DNA of 64,000 nucleotides from Pleurostoma richardsiae (Eukaryota > Ascomycota > Sordariomycetes > Calosphaeriales > Pleurostomataceae): the NCBI GenBank assembly GCA_030052745.1, contig JANBVO010000004.1, forward strand, positions 372,001 through 436,000, in the 5' to 3' direction. Both the position numbers and the translations under genes were made by a program. This document shows, piece after piece, positions 25,110 through 36,079 of this stretch. The notes beneath the pieces are model-generated. The model saw only the letters and a list, made by a program, of their open reading frames with translations, did no database searches and was not told where the DNA came from. Every line of letters begins with the position of its first letter. Positions within the stretch are counted from its first letter, which is position 1.

Positions 25110-26603
25110 TCACCGGATCGCTGGCCTCTTTCCCCGTCGATTCGCGGGCATGACCTTCAACTCGAGGTGGAAGAAGGTCTTCGCAGACTTGGTCACCGGT
25201 CGGCCGTTCTGAGATCTCGGCTCCAGCTTCTGCCGGCACACCGGGCAGTTCTTCTTCGTAGGATCCATATTCATCGACGAGTGTAGGCACTCAGAACAGA
25301 ACATATGGCCTAGTAACTGGTCAGCATAAGAGTCTTGAGTGGCGGAAGGGCTCAGAAAGGTTACATACCGCAGTAGGTCACCGCGAGATCCGACACGTCG
25401 TCCATACAGATCACGCATTGGTAGCCACTGAGCTTGACGCTGTTGTCCGGCTTCGGCTTTAGTAGCTCCTCCGGGAGCTTCTCCGTGTTCGACAGGTCGA
25501 TGATCTCGAGTTCGTTGTCCGAGTCGAAGCCGCTCGCCTCCTGCGTCGCTGCCGTCCTGCCGCCTCTCGATGACGCCGGACTACTCGCAACCTTTGCCAC
25601 TGCGCGCGCCCCTGACGTCCGCCGCCGCTTCGTGGAGGGTGCACTCGAGGATCCGGCCTCTGCGATGGTGGCGGACCGCTTCCTTGTGTTGCGAGGCATG
25701 TCTTCAGGCTCCGCCGTAAGATCCACGGCCTCTTGACTGCTTCCGGGTCGCTCTGGGGGTATCGCTGCCGCGGGCGCGCTCTCCAGATATGCTTGGGCAG
25801 CCGGCTCGAAGAATGTGTTCCAATCTAGACTGGAAAAGGGCGGATCGCTGAAAGGTGCGAGGGACGGAGAAGGAAAGTTACCGTCCGCGACTTGTTGCAA
25901 GTAGTAGTCGTCGCTGTTAGGCTCGCGCTGAGGCGGCCCTGCGGACTCCGGGTTAGTGGGCTCCAGGTTGGTAGAATCTAATAACGAGTCGGCGGCTAGA
26001 GGAGGATTGTGTAAGGGCGAGGGTCGTGAGAATTCTGGCTGTCGCGAAATGTGTGGATATGTGCGTCCTGGCGCAGGAGGTGGTGGAGGAGGGCGAGAAT
26101 AAGTTGAGTTCGCAGGTGGGGTTGCGGGCGATGGAGTAGCGAAGCACGGAAGAGGTGGTGCTCCGACACAGTTCGCGGAGGACGCGAACAATGAGGAGGG
26201 AGAAGAGAAGGGTTCGAGGGGTGGCCCGACGACACTGGCAGGAGGACGCAGCGGCGGTATAAGGCGCGATGAGTAGTAGGACGGCGGAAGAGGTTGCAGC
26301 CAGGGAGAAATGCTTTGCATCGAAACTTGATCAAAGGACGGCGCGAATGCGGTACTCGAGGGAGGCGATATTTGGCGAAGGAAGGGTGACGCTGACTGGT
26401 TCCGCTGCTGGTCCCGCCACGGAAACGGGTGGTCTAAATCCGGGGCAGAAAGTGTCGATTGGTTAGAGAAAGCTGAACCTCAGAATAGGACAATGAATAA
26501 ATCGAGCCATTGCTGTCGCCCTTATATACCAGCCAAGTGATTACTCGTCGAAGGTAAGATTAGACTCACCCGGAAAGGCCTCGTCTGAGGAGGCGTCTGC
26601 CAT
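25110..26603 (-). CDS. slx8: SUMO-targeted ubiquitin ligase Slx8 (RING E3)
   Basis: A 445-residue RING-type E3 that ubiquitylates SUMO-conjugated proteins in the nucleus during DNA repair. Exons are 26603-26570 (34 nt, encoding MADASSDEAFP), 26472-25369 and 25309-25110. A long proline/serine-rich N-terminal half is followed by a basic patch (KRRRTSG) and two candidate SUMO-interacting motifs, AVDLT (about 260-264) and IIDLS (about 335-339). The C3HC4 RING uses C364, C367, C379, H381, C384, C387, C401 and C404, with GHMFCSECLHSS and NCPVCRQKL in the Slx8 style. The tiny first exon was inferred because the frame stays open and protein-like upstream to a good acceptor, and it gives an exact codon total. 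An internal ATG at 26320 is the alternative start. Confidence 0.88.
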
Positions 26604-28000
26604 AGTGACGGCTCCCAAGCAAAGTTCTGCCCTCAGGGTCCTCCCCCAAACAGGCTTTTTTAGCCAAGAACTCTGTTTGACTCGAGAATGAGGTGCGACA
26701 GGGGCCAGACCATCGGGCATGAGAAGACGGGCTACAAAGAGCTCGCGATATCGAACAATGAAATCGTCCTGTTCTAAGGAGAAGAAGCCGTGGATCGCGC
26801 GTAGCAGTAAGGTAGTTCCTCAGCAATCAATAGGAGGAGAGCCAGGGACAGAGAGGGGGATAAAGGTAATGAGAGAAGTTTGGTGATGTGAAGGAGGCGT
26901 GGTGAGGGGAAGGGGAGGCTCAGAATAATATCATCTATCGAGAGCCCGCATAACCCCAACCAACACATTCTATCAACCTTCTATCCTATTGTCAGCCAGC
27001 CGTCTACTTCTCTCTCTGCGGTCAGCCCGGACCGTCTATTTCGGTGCATCTAGAACAAAACAGGGGCTTCTCGCTCCTCTTCAAAAGGAGGCCCATGCAA
27101 ACTGCAAACTCTCCGACCAAACGGAGCACTCATCACGTCTCCCAGGGTTCCAACGGAAGAAACTCCGTCGACGATGTAAGGCGCCACACTGCCGGGCTCC
27201 TCTATCAAATACGCAAACGAGGTAATGGCGGGCCTGAGAGAACCGTGTCCAAGGGGAGGCTCTGGAGGGGGAAGCAAAGGCGTCATTGAGAGCTCTGGAG
27301 ACATGGTTTCTAAGGCCAGACCACTCACATGCCCTTCCTGGGGGCTTACCTCTCTCTGTGTGGCCTCACGTTCATTACTCGATCACTCGACGGCCGGTTC
27401 TCGCATTGATGATAAGTGGCCTGTCCCAGTCTGGTGACGCGCGCAGCGACGCACCTTCGAGCAATCGGAGGACTCCTTGCTTTGATCCAACGCATGCATG
27501 CACGGTAGGAGCTACGAAGCGGACTGCAAGCACCCGGATTTGCTGGCCGCGTCTGCTCCTCGCAAGCTCCTCAAAAGCTCCGTCCGCTCAGCTTCTCGTC
27601 GAAACACGGGCCTCTGCACGCTGGCCGCTATGCGCTTAAGCAAAAGTAGATAGATATGCTTGTATGCGGCTTTTGTAATCGGTCCCATCCCAGCGGAATT
27701 AAGTAGTTAAGACTAACCGTATGCGGAAGTATGTGAACTTCCTTGTATGCAGGGAGGGACCTCACCACCTTAGGTACGGAGTACCTAACTTAAGGTACCT
27801 TAGCTTATTAGCTTTCTGACTCCACCTTCAGGAACCCCCCTTCTTGCCTTAGAGATGAATGTTTGCCTCATGAAATTTCCCCTTTGATGCGATGAAAGCT
27901 CACCTGCTGTCCCGCGCCTCCTACCCTACGATACGCAACTGCTTAAGAATGCCGGCGATTCTAGCGATGACCGTCATACAGCGCATCCCGTCCCGTTAGA
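26604..28000. other. Divergent intergenic region slx8 / mip1
   Basis: 1,397 bases, among the longest gaps in the window. The slx8-proximal part (26820-26960) is CT-rich on the minus strand, as in fungal 5' UTRs. The mip1-proximal part holds the inverted repeat TTAGGTAC-GGA-GTACCTAA at 27770-27788. The frames present (for example 27044-27289 +, 27050-27328 -) are short, composition-driven and without motifs. A noncoding RNA cannot be excluded from sequence alone. Confidence 0.5.
27768..27803. repeat. TTAGGTAC inverted repeat and TAAGGTACCTTA palindrome
   Basis: A perfect 8-bp inverted repeat TTAGGTAC/GTACCTAA with a 3-bp spacer (27770-27788), followed by the perfect palindrome TAAGGTACCTTA. 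It belongs to the intergenic TAGGTA word family seen elsewhere in the window. Confidence 0.7.
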
Positions 28001-31000
28001 ATGCTCAAGCCCGCTGCTGGCCACATCCGAAGTGGTTCGACTGCCACCGCAAGCTTCGTGCGGCTTGCGAAGCATCGAGCACACCGACGATGGCCCAGCC
28101 AGATACGATGGCAGTCCACGGTCGCAAGCACGGCGAGCCCATCCAACTCATCTGATGCCATCGGTCCCCGCTCAAACTTGGCCTGTAGGATATGCGGCAT
28201 CCCCCAGACGCTTTCGGGACTTGACTGACGTGCCGTCTAGTGCCATCAACGGCTCGCTACAACCAGATAGGGGTTCAGCAGCTCAGCTCTCATATTTATG
28301 ACCAGATCTTCCCCCGCGGAGGCACTCCACCGCCACAAGAGTTGGTTGAACTGTCGAAAGACCACTTGCGACGGCATGACCTGTTGGGCAAGAACAACGA
28401 CAATGCCGAACCCGTCGCATTCGACTTGCCCCCTCTTCAGGGTCAAACCCTTGATGAACATTTCTACAAGCTTGGTGCAGACGCTTCGGAGCCTTTTCTG
28501 GAATACGCAAAACAGTTCTCTCGGGCCAATACGCCTCCACGACCGAGGAAATGGGTTCGGCGTAGCGGCTGGACGAAATACACTCCGGATGGCCGGTCCG
28601 AGCCTGTAGACGCCCCTGATGAGAACATGCTGTGTTTCGACACAGAGGTCATGTGGAAGGAAAGCCCATTTGCTGTCATGGCTTGTGCTGCTAGTCCGAC
28701 CGCCTGGTACGCCTGGCTGTCACCGTGGCTACTGGGAGAATCCGACAACGAGAAACAGCTGGTCCCGCTCGGGGACCCTTCTAAGAGTCGCGTCATTGTC
28801 GGACATAACATCGGATACGATCGGGCAAGAGTACTGGAAGAATATGACCTGAAGCAGACGAGGAATGCCTTCCTTGATACCATGTCGCTCCATGTCGCCG
28901 TTAACGGGATGTGCTCCCAACAGCGGCCGACGTGGATGAAGCACAAGAAGAACAGGGAGTTAAGAGACAAAATAGCGCAGGAGACAAACAACGTAGAACT
29001 TGCGCAACTCTTAGCCGACAGCGCGTTGTCGCAGGACGAGGAGGAGCTTTGGGTCGGCAGGAGTTCGGTCAACTCTCTCAGGGATGTGGCAAAATTCCAC
29101 CTAAACCTATCCATCGATAAGACTGTCCGGGATGATTTCGGAGAGCTGGATAGGGCTGGAATCATGTCCAAGCTGGAGACTCTGCTTGACTACTGCGCTG
29201 CAGACGTCGATATCACGCATCGCATCTACCAGATCGTATTCCCGAACTTTCTCGAGGTCTGCCCCCATCCCGTCAGCTTTGCTGCTCTCCGGCATCTTTC
29301 TGCAGTCATCTTGCCTGTCGACAAATCATGGGACTCGTATATCGCCAATGCCGAGGCAACCTACCATCGACTTTCAGATGCCGTGCAAGAGCGGCTGCTT
29401 TCCTTGACGGAGAAAGCACTGGAGATCAAGGACGACGCTGACAAATGGTCCAACGATCCATGGTTGAAGCAGCTGGACTGGTCCGGGCAAGAGATCAAGA
29501 TGGTGAAGGGTAAAAAGAAAGGCGACCCGCCGAGACCAGCTGCTCGGCAGAAGAAACCTGGTATGCCACAGTGGTACAAAGACCTCTTCCCCAAGAATGA
29601 TGCACCCATCAACCTGACGGTCAGGACGCGGATCGCGCCTCTGCTTTTACGCTTGGCGTGGGATGGTCACCCCTTATTCTGGTCAGACAAGTATGGCTGG
29701 ACATTCCGTGTTCCGCGAGTGGAGAAGGGAAAGTACACTAGCAAGCAGATGGTGCAGTGCGACATGAGCGATGAGTCCACTGAACTGCTGAGGGACGACC
29801 GTGAAGGGGCGTACTTCAAACTACCGCATAAAGATGGCCCGACGGCGAGATGCGCCAATCCAATGGCCAAGGGGTACCTTTCCTACTTCGAGAAGGGTAC
29901 ACTCTCGTCGGAATATTCCTATGCGAAAGAAGCACTCGAGATGAACGCATCGTGTTCGTACTGGATTAGTGCGCGGGATAGGATCATATCGCAGTTAGTG
30001 GTTTACGGTTCAGACCTCCCAAGCTCGCCACAGGGCACGGCATCGATCGGCGTTTCTCATCCCCAGGGCTTCATCCTTCCTCAGATTATACCTATGGGAA
30101 CTGTTACAAGGCGGGCTGTAGAAAACACCTGGCTAACGGCCAGTAACGCGAAGAAGAACCGTGTCGGCTCTGAGCTGAAAGCGATGGTGAAGGCACCGCC
30201 TGGCTACAGCTTTGTCGGAGCAGATGTCGACTCGGAAGAGCTGTGGATCGCCAGTGTTATTGGCGATGCCATCTTCAAGCTTCATGGGGGCAATGCCATT
30301 GGATTCATGACGCTGGAGGGCACAAAGGCTGCTGGAACCGATCTCCACTCTCGAACGGCCTCAATATTAGGCATCACGCGGAACGATGCCAAGGTCTTCA
30401 ACTACGGCCGCATCTATGGTGCAGGCTTGAAGTTTGCCGCCCAGCTTCTCCGCCAATTCAACCCTTCTCTGTCGGAGCGGGAGACGCTCGATATTGCGAG
30501 CAAGCTGTATGCCAGCACAAAGGGAACTAAGACCAACCGGAAAACTCTCCATAAGCGGCCTTTTTGGAGGGGTGGGACGGAATCGTTCGTTTTCAACAAG
30601 CTCGAGGAGTTTGCTGAGCAAGAGCGACCTCGGACACCCGTTCTGGGCGCTGGTATCACAGAGGCCCTCATGGGACGTTTCATCAGCAAAGGCGGCTATT
30701 TGACGAGCCGTATTAACTGGGCCATCCAGAGCTCGGGCGTTGATTACCTCCATTTGCTAATTATTGGCATGGATTACCTGACAAGAAGGTTCAACATCGA
30801 TGCGCGCCTGGCCATCACTGTCCATGACGAGATCCGTTACCTCGTCAAGAATCACGACAAGTATCGTGCAGCCATGGCCCTCCAAGTAGCGAACTTGTGG
30901 ACTCGGGCGATGTTCGCAGAGCAGGTCGGCATCCACGATCTACCACAGTCCTGTGCCTATTTCAGCGCCGTCGATATCGACCACGTGCTACGCAAGGAAG

Positions 31001-31503
31001 TCGACATGGACTGCGTCACCCCGAGCCACAGCGAAGCAATAGCCCCAGGCGAGTCGATAGACATTACCGCTCTACTAGCTAAGGGGAAGGACGCTTATCT
31101 AGACCCGTCCATCGTTCCCAAGAAATACGCACCGAAATTGGACGGGATCGAGTACGTGCCTAGGACACCCGTTATGGAGAGTCTGTCAGATTCTGGCACA
31201 GACCTAGCCTTCATCAAGGCTCAGATTACGTCCGACGAGAAGGAGCTTAAAGAGATCATCAAGGAGCATCGCAAAGTCATCTCGCCATCGGGGGGTGGCA
31301 GCCCCACGCAGAGGAAGGCGAAGAGCGTCCTTCCCTACTACTCGCAGCCACGGTTGATGCCCATGGAGGAGCCGATATCTGTCGCAGAAGCGCTCGGTGC
31401 CGGGCGGTACAAGTCATTCAGCGGCGGAAAGAAATGGGATTGGGAGAGACACGGCCACGGGAATGGTAAGGGCGGGAGACGCGATGTGCGAAATACCCAC
31501 TAA
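28001..31503 (+). CDS. mip1: Mitochondrial DNA polymerase gamma, catalytic subunit (Mip1)
   Basis: A 1,148-residue family A DNA polymerase that replicates mitochondrial DNA. Exons are 28001-28184 and 28241-31503, with a 56-bp phase-1 intron. The first exon encodes an Arg/Ser-rich, acid-free N-terminus (AGHIRSGSTATASFVRLAKHR) typical of a mitochondrial presequence. The 3'-5' exonuclease motifs are visible: Exo I CFDTEV, Exo II VGHNIGYDRAR, Exo III YCAADVDITH. The polymerase motifs are A (GADVDSEELW), B (AKVFNYGRIYGAG) and C (ITVHDEIRYLV), all with their catalytic acidic residues. The Lys/Gly-rich C-terminal extension after about residue 1000 matches the extra tail of fungal Mip1 proteins. The gene looks intact. 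Confidence 0.95.
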
Positions 31504-32311
31504 GAGGGACGGGCTCAGGCTCCTGTTGTTTTCATTTGTACCATACCTGTATGTGCGTGCCCCGCGCCTGTACGTCCTCTGTTAGCAGTCTCTCAGCTGA
31601 GGCGTTTGATGTCTGTCGAGTTATGACTTGGGTGGCGTTCCGAAGGCTAAAGGGTCGGCAAGGCTTGTTTTGGAGACCACAGGGAAGGTAGAGAGGTTAC
31701 GTACGATATGCATTGCCTCTTCTGACTGGCTAGCAAGTGTAATAAAAAATACTTAAATGCCACGCACAGATCCCCTGTGCCTTCTTGTATTTGTTCCTTT
31801 GGATCCATTGCACAGCAGAATTTGCTCTGCAGACTTAAAGTGTGTCGTCTGCAGCCCATGGCACTCTCAATGGAGGTGCTGAAAGGTGGTCACATGGAAG
31901 GTCACGTGTCACTGTCACTGATGGCTCCTCCTGTGTATTCGAGCGAGCCATGGTAGGCCCCACATGTGAGCAGGGGTCATCGCGAAGTGTTCAGCCTCAT
32001 CCCGAAGCTTTGTTCTCAGAAGCGCTTCATCGACAATTAGAAGTGCGCGGTAGCAACCCTCCTTGCGCGACTTTCGAAGCTTGAGGGGACGTGACCTTGA
32101 GTCTCTGTTTTAGTCTCCCGGCACATTGTCCAAATCCCTTCCTTAATACCACGATTAGCCAACAGTCACTCCCTCTCCAGACGAGATCCTCGAAAGGCGT
32201 CCTCAGTCTGGGTTTTTGAGCCTGATGATTTAGTCCTACTTCCACTTTCTCCACGACTCCTTGACAATATCCTCCTCCTCCTCCTTGGTCTCTTTACCCA
32301 GTTCCTTCGCG
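31504..32311 (+). promoter_or_regulatory. mip1 3' flank and ctr9 promoter
   Basis: 808 bases with no supported gene. A CACGTG core in the context GTCACGTGTC lies at 31903-31908. The last 100 bases before the ctr9 start are strongly pyrimidine-rich (CCTCCTCCTCC), a common fungal core-promoter/5' UTR feature. The open frame across 31842-32084 has no recognisable features. Confidence 0.45.
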
Positions 32312-35300
32312 ATGGCGACAACGGTTTACAATGGCCATGTCAATGGAGGCGCAAACGGCGCGACAAACGGCGCTCCGACGAGCAAGCGGTTTTCCGACGT
32401 TCCCGCAGTCCTTGACGTGCCCGTACGAGATCAGGAGGATGAAGCTGTTGAGATCGACCTCACGAACCTCCTCGACGACCCTTCCGATCTTTGCGACCTG
32501 TTCGAGACGGAGCAAGCCGCGCGCACGTACTGGATGACCGTCGCGCTCGCGTACGCGAAACTGAAGAGGGTGGACTACGCCATCGAGATTTTGATACGTG
32601 GCGGAAATGCGATGCAGAGTATCAACCCTAGAGAGAAGCTTAGCATGACGGCATGTCTCTGCTGGATGTACCTGTGGAAGAGCCGTGAGGCGCCTCGCGT
32701 CGCGCCCGAGGGACAGCTCGTTTCGGAGGCGAAGACGAAAGAATACTACCTACAGCTCGCGACATCTACGCTAAACGAGGCCTCTCGCATAAATCCCGCG
32801 TTTCCCCCACTGTTCCTTGCGAGAGGTGTCCTCTATCTGCTGAGGGCATCACTACAGGCTCCTTCCAAATCCAGCGGAGGTGGCGCCATCGATCCGGAGA
32901 AGGCTGAGCTGCTGCGAGCGGCACTAAAGTCGTTCGACGATGCCATTCGGGTCTCACAGGGGAGGAATATGTTGGGCATGATGGGCAAGGCTAGGGCGCT
33001 CTTCTCCTTGGGCAAGTACCCGGAGGCGCTTTCAGCCTACCAGGAGGTCCTACAGAAGATGCCCGATCTCGTCGACCCTGATCCTCGCATTGGTATCGGC
33101 TGCTGTTTTTGGCAACTCGGATTCAAGGATGACGCCAGGGCAGCATGGGAGCGGTGCCTCGAGATCAACCCGGAATCGAAAATTGCCAACATCCTGCTCG
33201 GCCTGTTCTATCTCGACTCGAGTGGTCATGTGCCCACCAACAGCCCTGAGTTTATCAGACTCTACAAGAAGGCCATGACCGAGTATACCCAGAAGTCCTT
33301 CAAGCTGGACAAGAACCTGCCGCTGACCTGTGCTACATTTGCCAACTATTTCTTGTCGCGGAAGAACTTCCCCACTGTCGACTCTTTGGCGCACAGAGCT
33401 ATCCAGTACACCGACGTCAATGCCATTGCCAGCGACGGCTGGTACTTGCTAGCTCGGAAGGAGCATTACAATGCCGACATCGACCGGGCGAATGACTATT
33501 ATCTTCGGGCGGACGATGCCAGAGGCGGCAATGAGAGGGGATACTTACCTGCAAAGTTCGGTTCTGCCCAGCTTCTAGTGCTGAAGGGTGACCCTGAGGC
33601 GGCAAAGTTTCAACTGGAGAAGATACTGAAACAGTCCCGGAATCACGAGGCTATGATTCTTCTTGGTACCCTTCTCGCCGAGGAAGTATTCGCGAACGAG
33701 TATGCTGCGGTCAAGGACGACAAGACGGAACAGATGAAGAGAGCCATATCCCTGCTCGAGAGTGTCCGAAGCGCTTGGAAAGATCCCAAGAAGCACATCT
33801 CACCAGACGCATCGGTCCTGCTGAATCTGGCGAGGCTATATGAAGCGGAACATCCTGACAAGGCCCTTCAGTGCCTCTTACAGGTTGAGCAACTGGAGCT
33901 TGACCAGATCCCTCAGTCGGAGTATCCGGCTGACAACACGGATGAAATAGCGACTCGGGCTGCGCTTCGCAAATTCCTCCCCCCCCAGCTCCTGAACAAC
34001 ATTGGCTGCTTCTATCACCAAGCAGAGAAGCACGAACTTGCTAGTGAGATGTTTGAGGCTGCCCTCAGTGCTTGTGTCAGGGCAGGAGAGAAAGAGGATG
34101 ACAACGATACCGACGCTCTTGTTACGACCATCAGCTTCAACCTTGGTCGCAGCTACGAATCGAGAGGCTTGTCTGATCGAGCCGTTGAGGTGTACGAAGG
34201 CCTCCTGAAGCGTCACGACGACTACACAGACGCTCGGACCCGCCTTGCATACATCAAATTGCGGAAGAATCCGAATAAAGAAGGTCCTGATACGGTCGCG
34301 AAGCTATACCAGGAGAACTCTTCCGATCTGGAAGTGAGAGCCCTTTATGGCTGGTTTCTCGGCAAGGCTTATGCTCGGAAGCGGCCAGCCAACATAAACG
34401 AAGATCCGGAGCTGCGCCACTACAAGCATACGCTCCAGCATTACGAGAAGCACGATCGGTATGCGCTCGTCGGTATGGGCAATTTGTATCTGCTGTCCGC
34501 CCGAGAGATGCGCCGCGAGACGGACCAGGAGAAGCAGAAGCGGAGCGCCACTTACAGCAGAGCCGTGGAGTTCTTCGAGAAGGCTTTGCAGTTGGACCCC
34601 AAGAACGCTTATGCGGCGCAAGGTATCGCAATTGCACTAGTTGAGGACAAGAAGGACTACAAGAATGCTCTGAGCATCCTGCTGAAGGTCCGGGAGACCA
34701 TCAAGGACGCCCACGTCTTCGTCAACATGGGGCATATTTACGTCGAGGTTAAGCAGTACTCCAAGGCGATCGAGAGCTATGAGTTGGCGCTGTCGAAAGA
34801 AGGCAGAACCAACGATCCTGCGATCCTGGCTTGTCTGGGCAGGACCTGGCTACTCAAGGCAAGGGTTGAGAAGGACATCGAGGCTTACCTGACAGCCCTG
34901 CAATGGGCGAAGAAGGTCAGTCCATTATCCATGAGTCAAATACGTTTTTGCCCTGTCAGTACTAACCCTTCTCCGCAGGCCCTAGAAGTGTCTCCAGACC
35001 AGGTGCACTTCAAGTTCAATGTCGCCTTCGTTCAGACTCAGCTTGTCAGTCTGATACAGTCAAAAAACGACACCCAGCGTACCCTTCAGCAACTTCAGGA
35101 TGCCGCCGAGGGGCTTGAGGCAGCTATCAAGACATTGGACGAGATTGCTGCTCATCCTCAGCCCCCTTACCCAAAGCATGATATCGAGCAGCGCGCGAAC
35201 ATGGCGCGCAACACTCTCCGGAAACAGCTAGAGCGTGCAATTGCAAGCCAGAAGGAATACGAGGAGAGGAATAAGGAGAAGCTCGCTGCGGCCCTGGAGC

Positions 35301-36079
35301 AACGCCAGGCTGAGCTGCGCCGTCGTGAAGAGGAGCGGCAGAAGGTGGTCGAGAAGGAGCGAGAGCGGCAAGAGAAGATCAGGAAGGAGCGCGAGGAGAT
35401 CGCCGCCCGAGACCGCGAACTCGCCGAGCAGCGCGCCGCGGAGGAGCGCGCGAGACAGGAGGCCGAGTTGACCACGGACAGCGAGACGGGCGAGAAGGTC
35501 AAGAGGAAGCGCAAGGCGGCGCCGAGGGCGAGGGACGGCGAGCCGCGGTCCAAGGGCCGGTCGCGGCGGAAGAAGTCCGAGACGGCCGAGGGGGACGAGT
35601 CGGAGGAGGAGGAGAGGCAGCCCAAGAAGAAGCGGCGGCTCACGAAGAAGGAGTCGACCAAGTACAAGTCGGCCGAGATCGTCGTGGACAGCGACGACGA
35701 CGACGACGATGGGCGCGCCGAGGCCGAGCGGGAGATGCGCCGCGAGCGCAGCGTCAGCTCGGAGCCTAGCGAGCTCCCCTCGCTCCACGACGACTCGGAC
35801 GAGGAGGAGGGCCGCATGGATGTGGACAACAAGAGCCCTGCTGCGGGCGGCGGTGATGATGACGAGGACGACGAGAATGTCAGCCGGCGCCAGCAGAGCA
35901 AGCGGTCTCGGCGTGGCAGGATCGTGGACGAGAGCGAGGAGGAAGAAGAAGAGGGATGGGAAGCCGGCAACGGAGAGGATGGGGATGGAGAGGCAGCAGC
36001 GAACGGGCACCAGTCTGACGACGAGGAGGCTGCTGCGCCTGCGGATACGAGCATGGCGGACGCCGACGACGACGAGTAG
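32312..36079 (+). CDS. ctr9: Paf1-complex TPR subunit Ctr9
   Basis: A 1,234-residue scaffold of the Paf1 complex, which travels with RNA polymerase II and supports H2B ubiquitylation and H3K4/K36 methylation. Exons are 32312-34915 and 34979-36079. VEIDLTNLLDDPSDLCDLFETEQA near residue 50 is a Ctr9 signature. More than a dozen TPR-like helical pairs follow up to about residue 900 (for example MLGMMGKARALFSLGKYPEAL and HVFVNMGHIYVEVKQYSKAIE). A long Glu/Arg coiled coil follows (about 950-1060), then basic patches and a Ser/Asp/Glu-rich acidic tail. The ATG at 32312 is preferred over an upstream in-frame ATG at 32261, whose 17 extra Ser-rich codons look like UTR. The 63-bp intron is in frame and has no stop (see findings). 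Confidence 0.94.
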   Translation: MATTVYNGHVNGGANGATNGAPTSKRFSDVPAVLDVPVRDQEDEAVEIDLTNLLDDPSDLCDLFETEQAARTYWMTVALAYAKLKRVDYAIEILIRGGNAMQSINPREKLSMTACLCWMYLWKSREAPRVAPEGQLVSEAKTKEYYLQLATSTLNEASRINPAFPPLFLARGVLYLLRASLQAPSKSSGGGAIDPEKAELLRAALKSFDDAIRVSQGRNMLGMMGKARALFSLGKYPEALSAYQEVLQKMPDLVDPDPRIGIGCCFWQLGFKDDARAAWERCLEINPESKIANILLGLFYLDSSGHVPTNSPEFIRLYKKAMTEYTQKSFKLDKNLPLTCATFANYFLSRKNFPTVDSLAHRAIQYTDVNAIASDGWYLLARKEHYNADIDRANDYYLRADDARGGNERGYLPAKFGSAQLLVLKGDPEAAKFQLEKILKQSRNHEAMILLGTLLAEEVFANEYAAVKDDKTEQMKRAISLLESVRSAWKDPKKHISPDASVLLNLARLYEAEHPDKALQCLLQVEQLELDQIPQSEYPADNTDEIATRAALRKFLPPQLLNNIGCFYHQAEKHELASEMFEAALSACVRAGEKEDDNDTDALVTTISFNLGRSYESRGLSDRAVEVYEGLLKRHDDYTDARTRLAYIKLRKNPNKEGPDTVAKLYQENSSDLEVRALYGWFLGKAYARKRPANINEDPELRHYKHTLQHYEKHDRYALVGMGNLYLLSAREMRRETDQEKQKRSATYSRAVEFFEKALQLDPKNAYAAQGIAIALVEDKKDYKNALSILLKVRETIKDAHVFVNMGHIYVEVKQYSKAIESYELALSKEGRTNDPAILACLGRTWLLKARVEKDIEAYLTALQWAKKVSPLSMSQIRFCPVSTNPSPQALEVSPDQVHFKFNVAFVQTQLVSLIQSKNDTQRTLQQLQDAAEGLEAAIKTLDEIAAHPQPPYPKHDIEQRANMARNTLRKQLERAIASQKEYEERNKEKLAAALEQRQAELRRREEERQKVVEKERERQEKIRKEREEIAARDRELAEQRAAEERARQEAELTTDSETGEKVKRKRKAAPRARDGEPRSKGRSRRKKSETAEGDESEEEERQPKKKRRLTKKESTKYKSAEIVVDSDDDDDDGRAEAEREMRRERSVSSEPSELPSLHDDSDEEEGRMDVDNKSPAAGGGDDDEDDENVSRRQQSKRSRRGRIVDESEEEEEEGWEAGNGEDGDGEAAANGHQSDDEEAAAPADTSMADADDDE

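Noticed and set aside
26566-27330. Short frames in the slx8/mip1 gap considered as small genes
   Set aside because: Composition-driven, no motifs, and several start with non-ATG codons. The region is better explained as promoters and 5' UTRs.
32010-32085. Possible tRNA in the mip1/ctr9 gap (a local translation RGSNPPC, often seen when tRNA B boxes are translated)
   Set aside because: No matching A box, acceptor stem or standard GGTTCRANNCC B box could be built from the surrounding bases.
35167-36054. Two long minus-strand frames (about 260 and 295 codons) antisense to the Ctr9 C-terminus
   Set aside because: Ser-rich and Leu/Pro-rich complements of the Glu/Arg/Asp-rich Ctr9 tail. No independent evidence for a gene.
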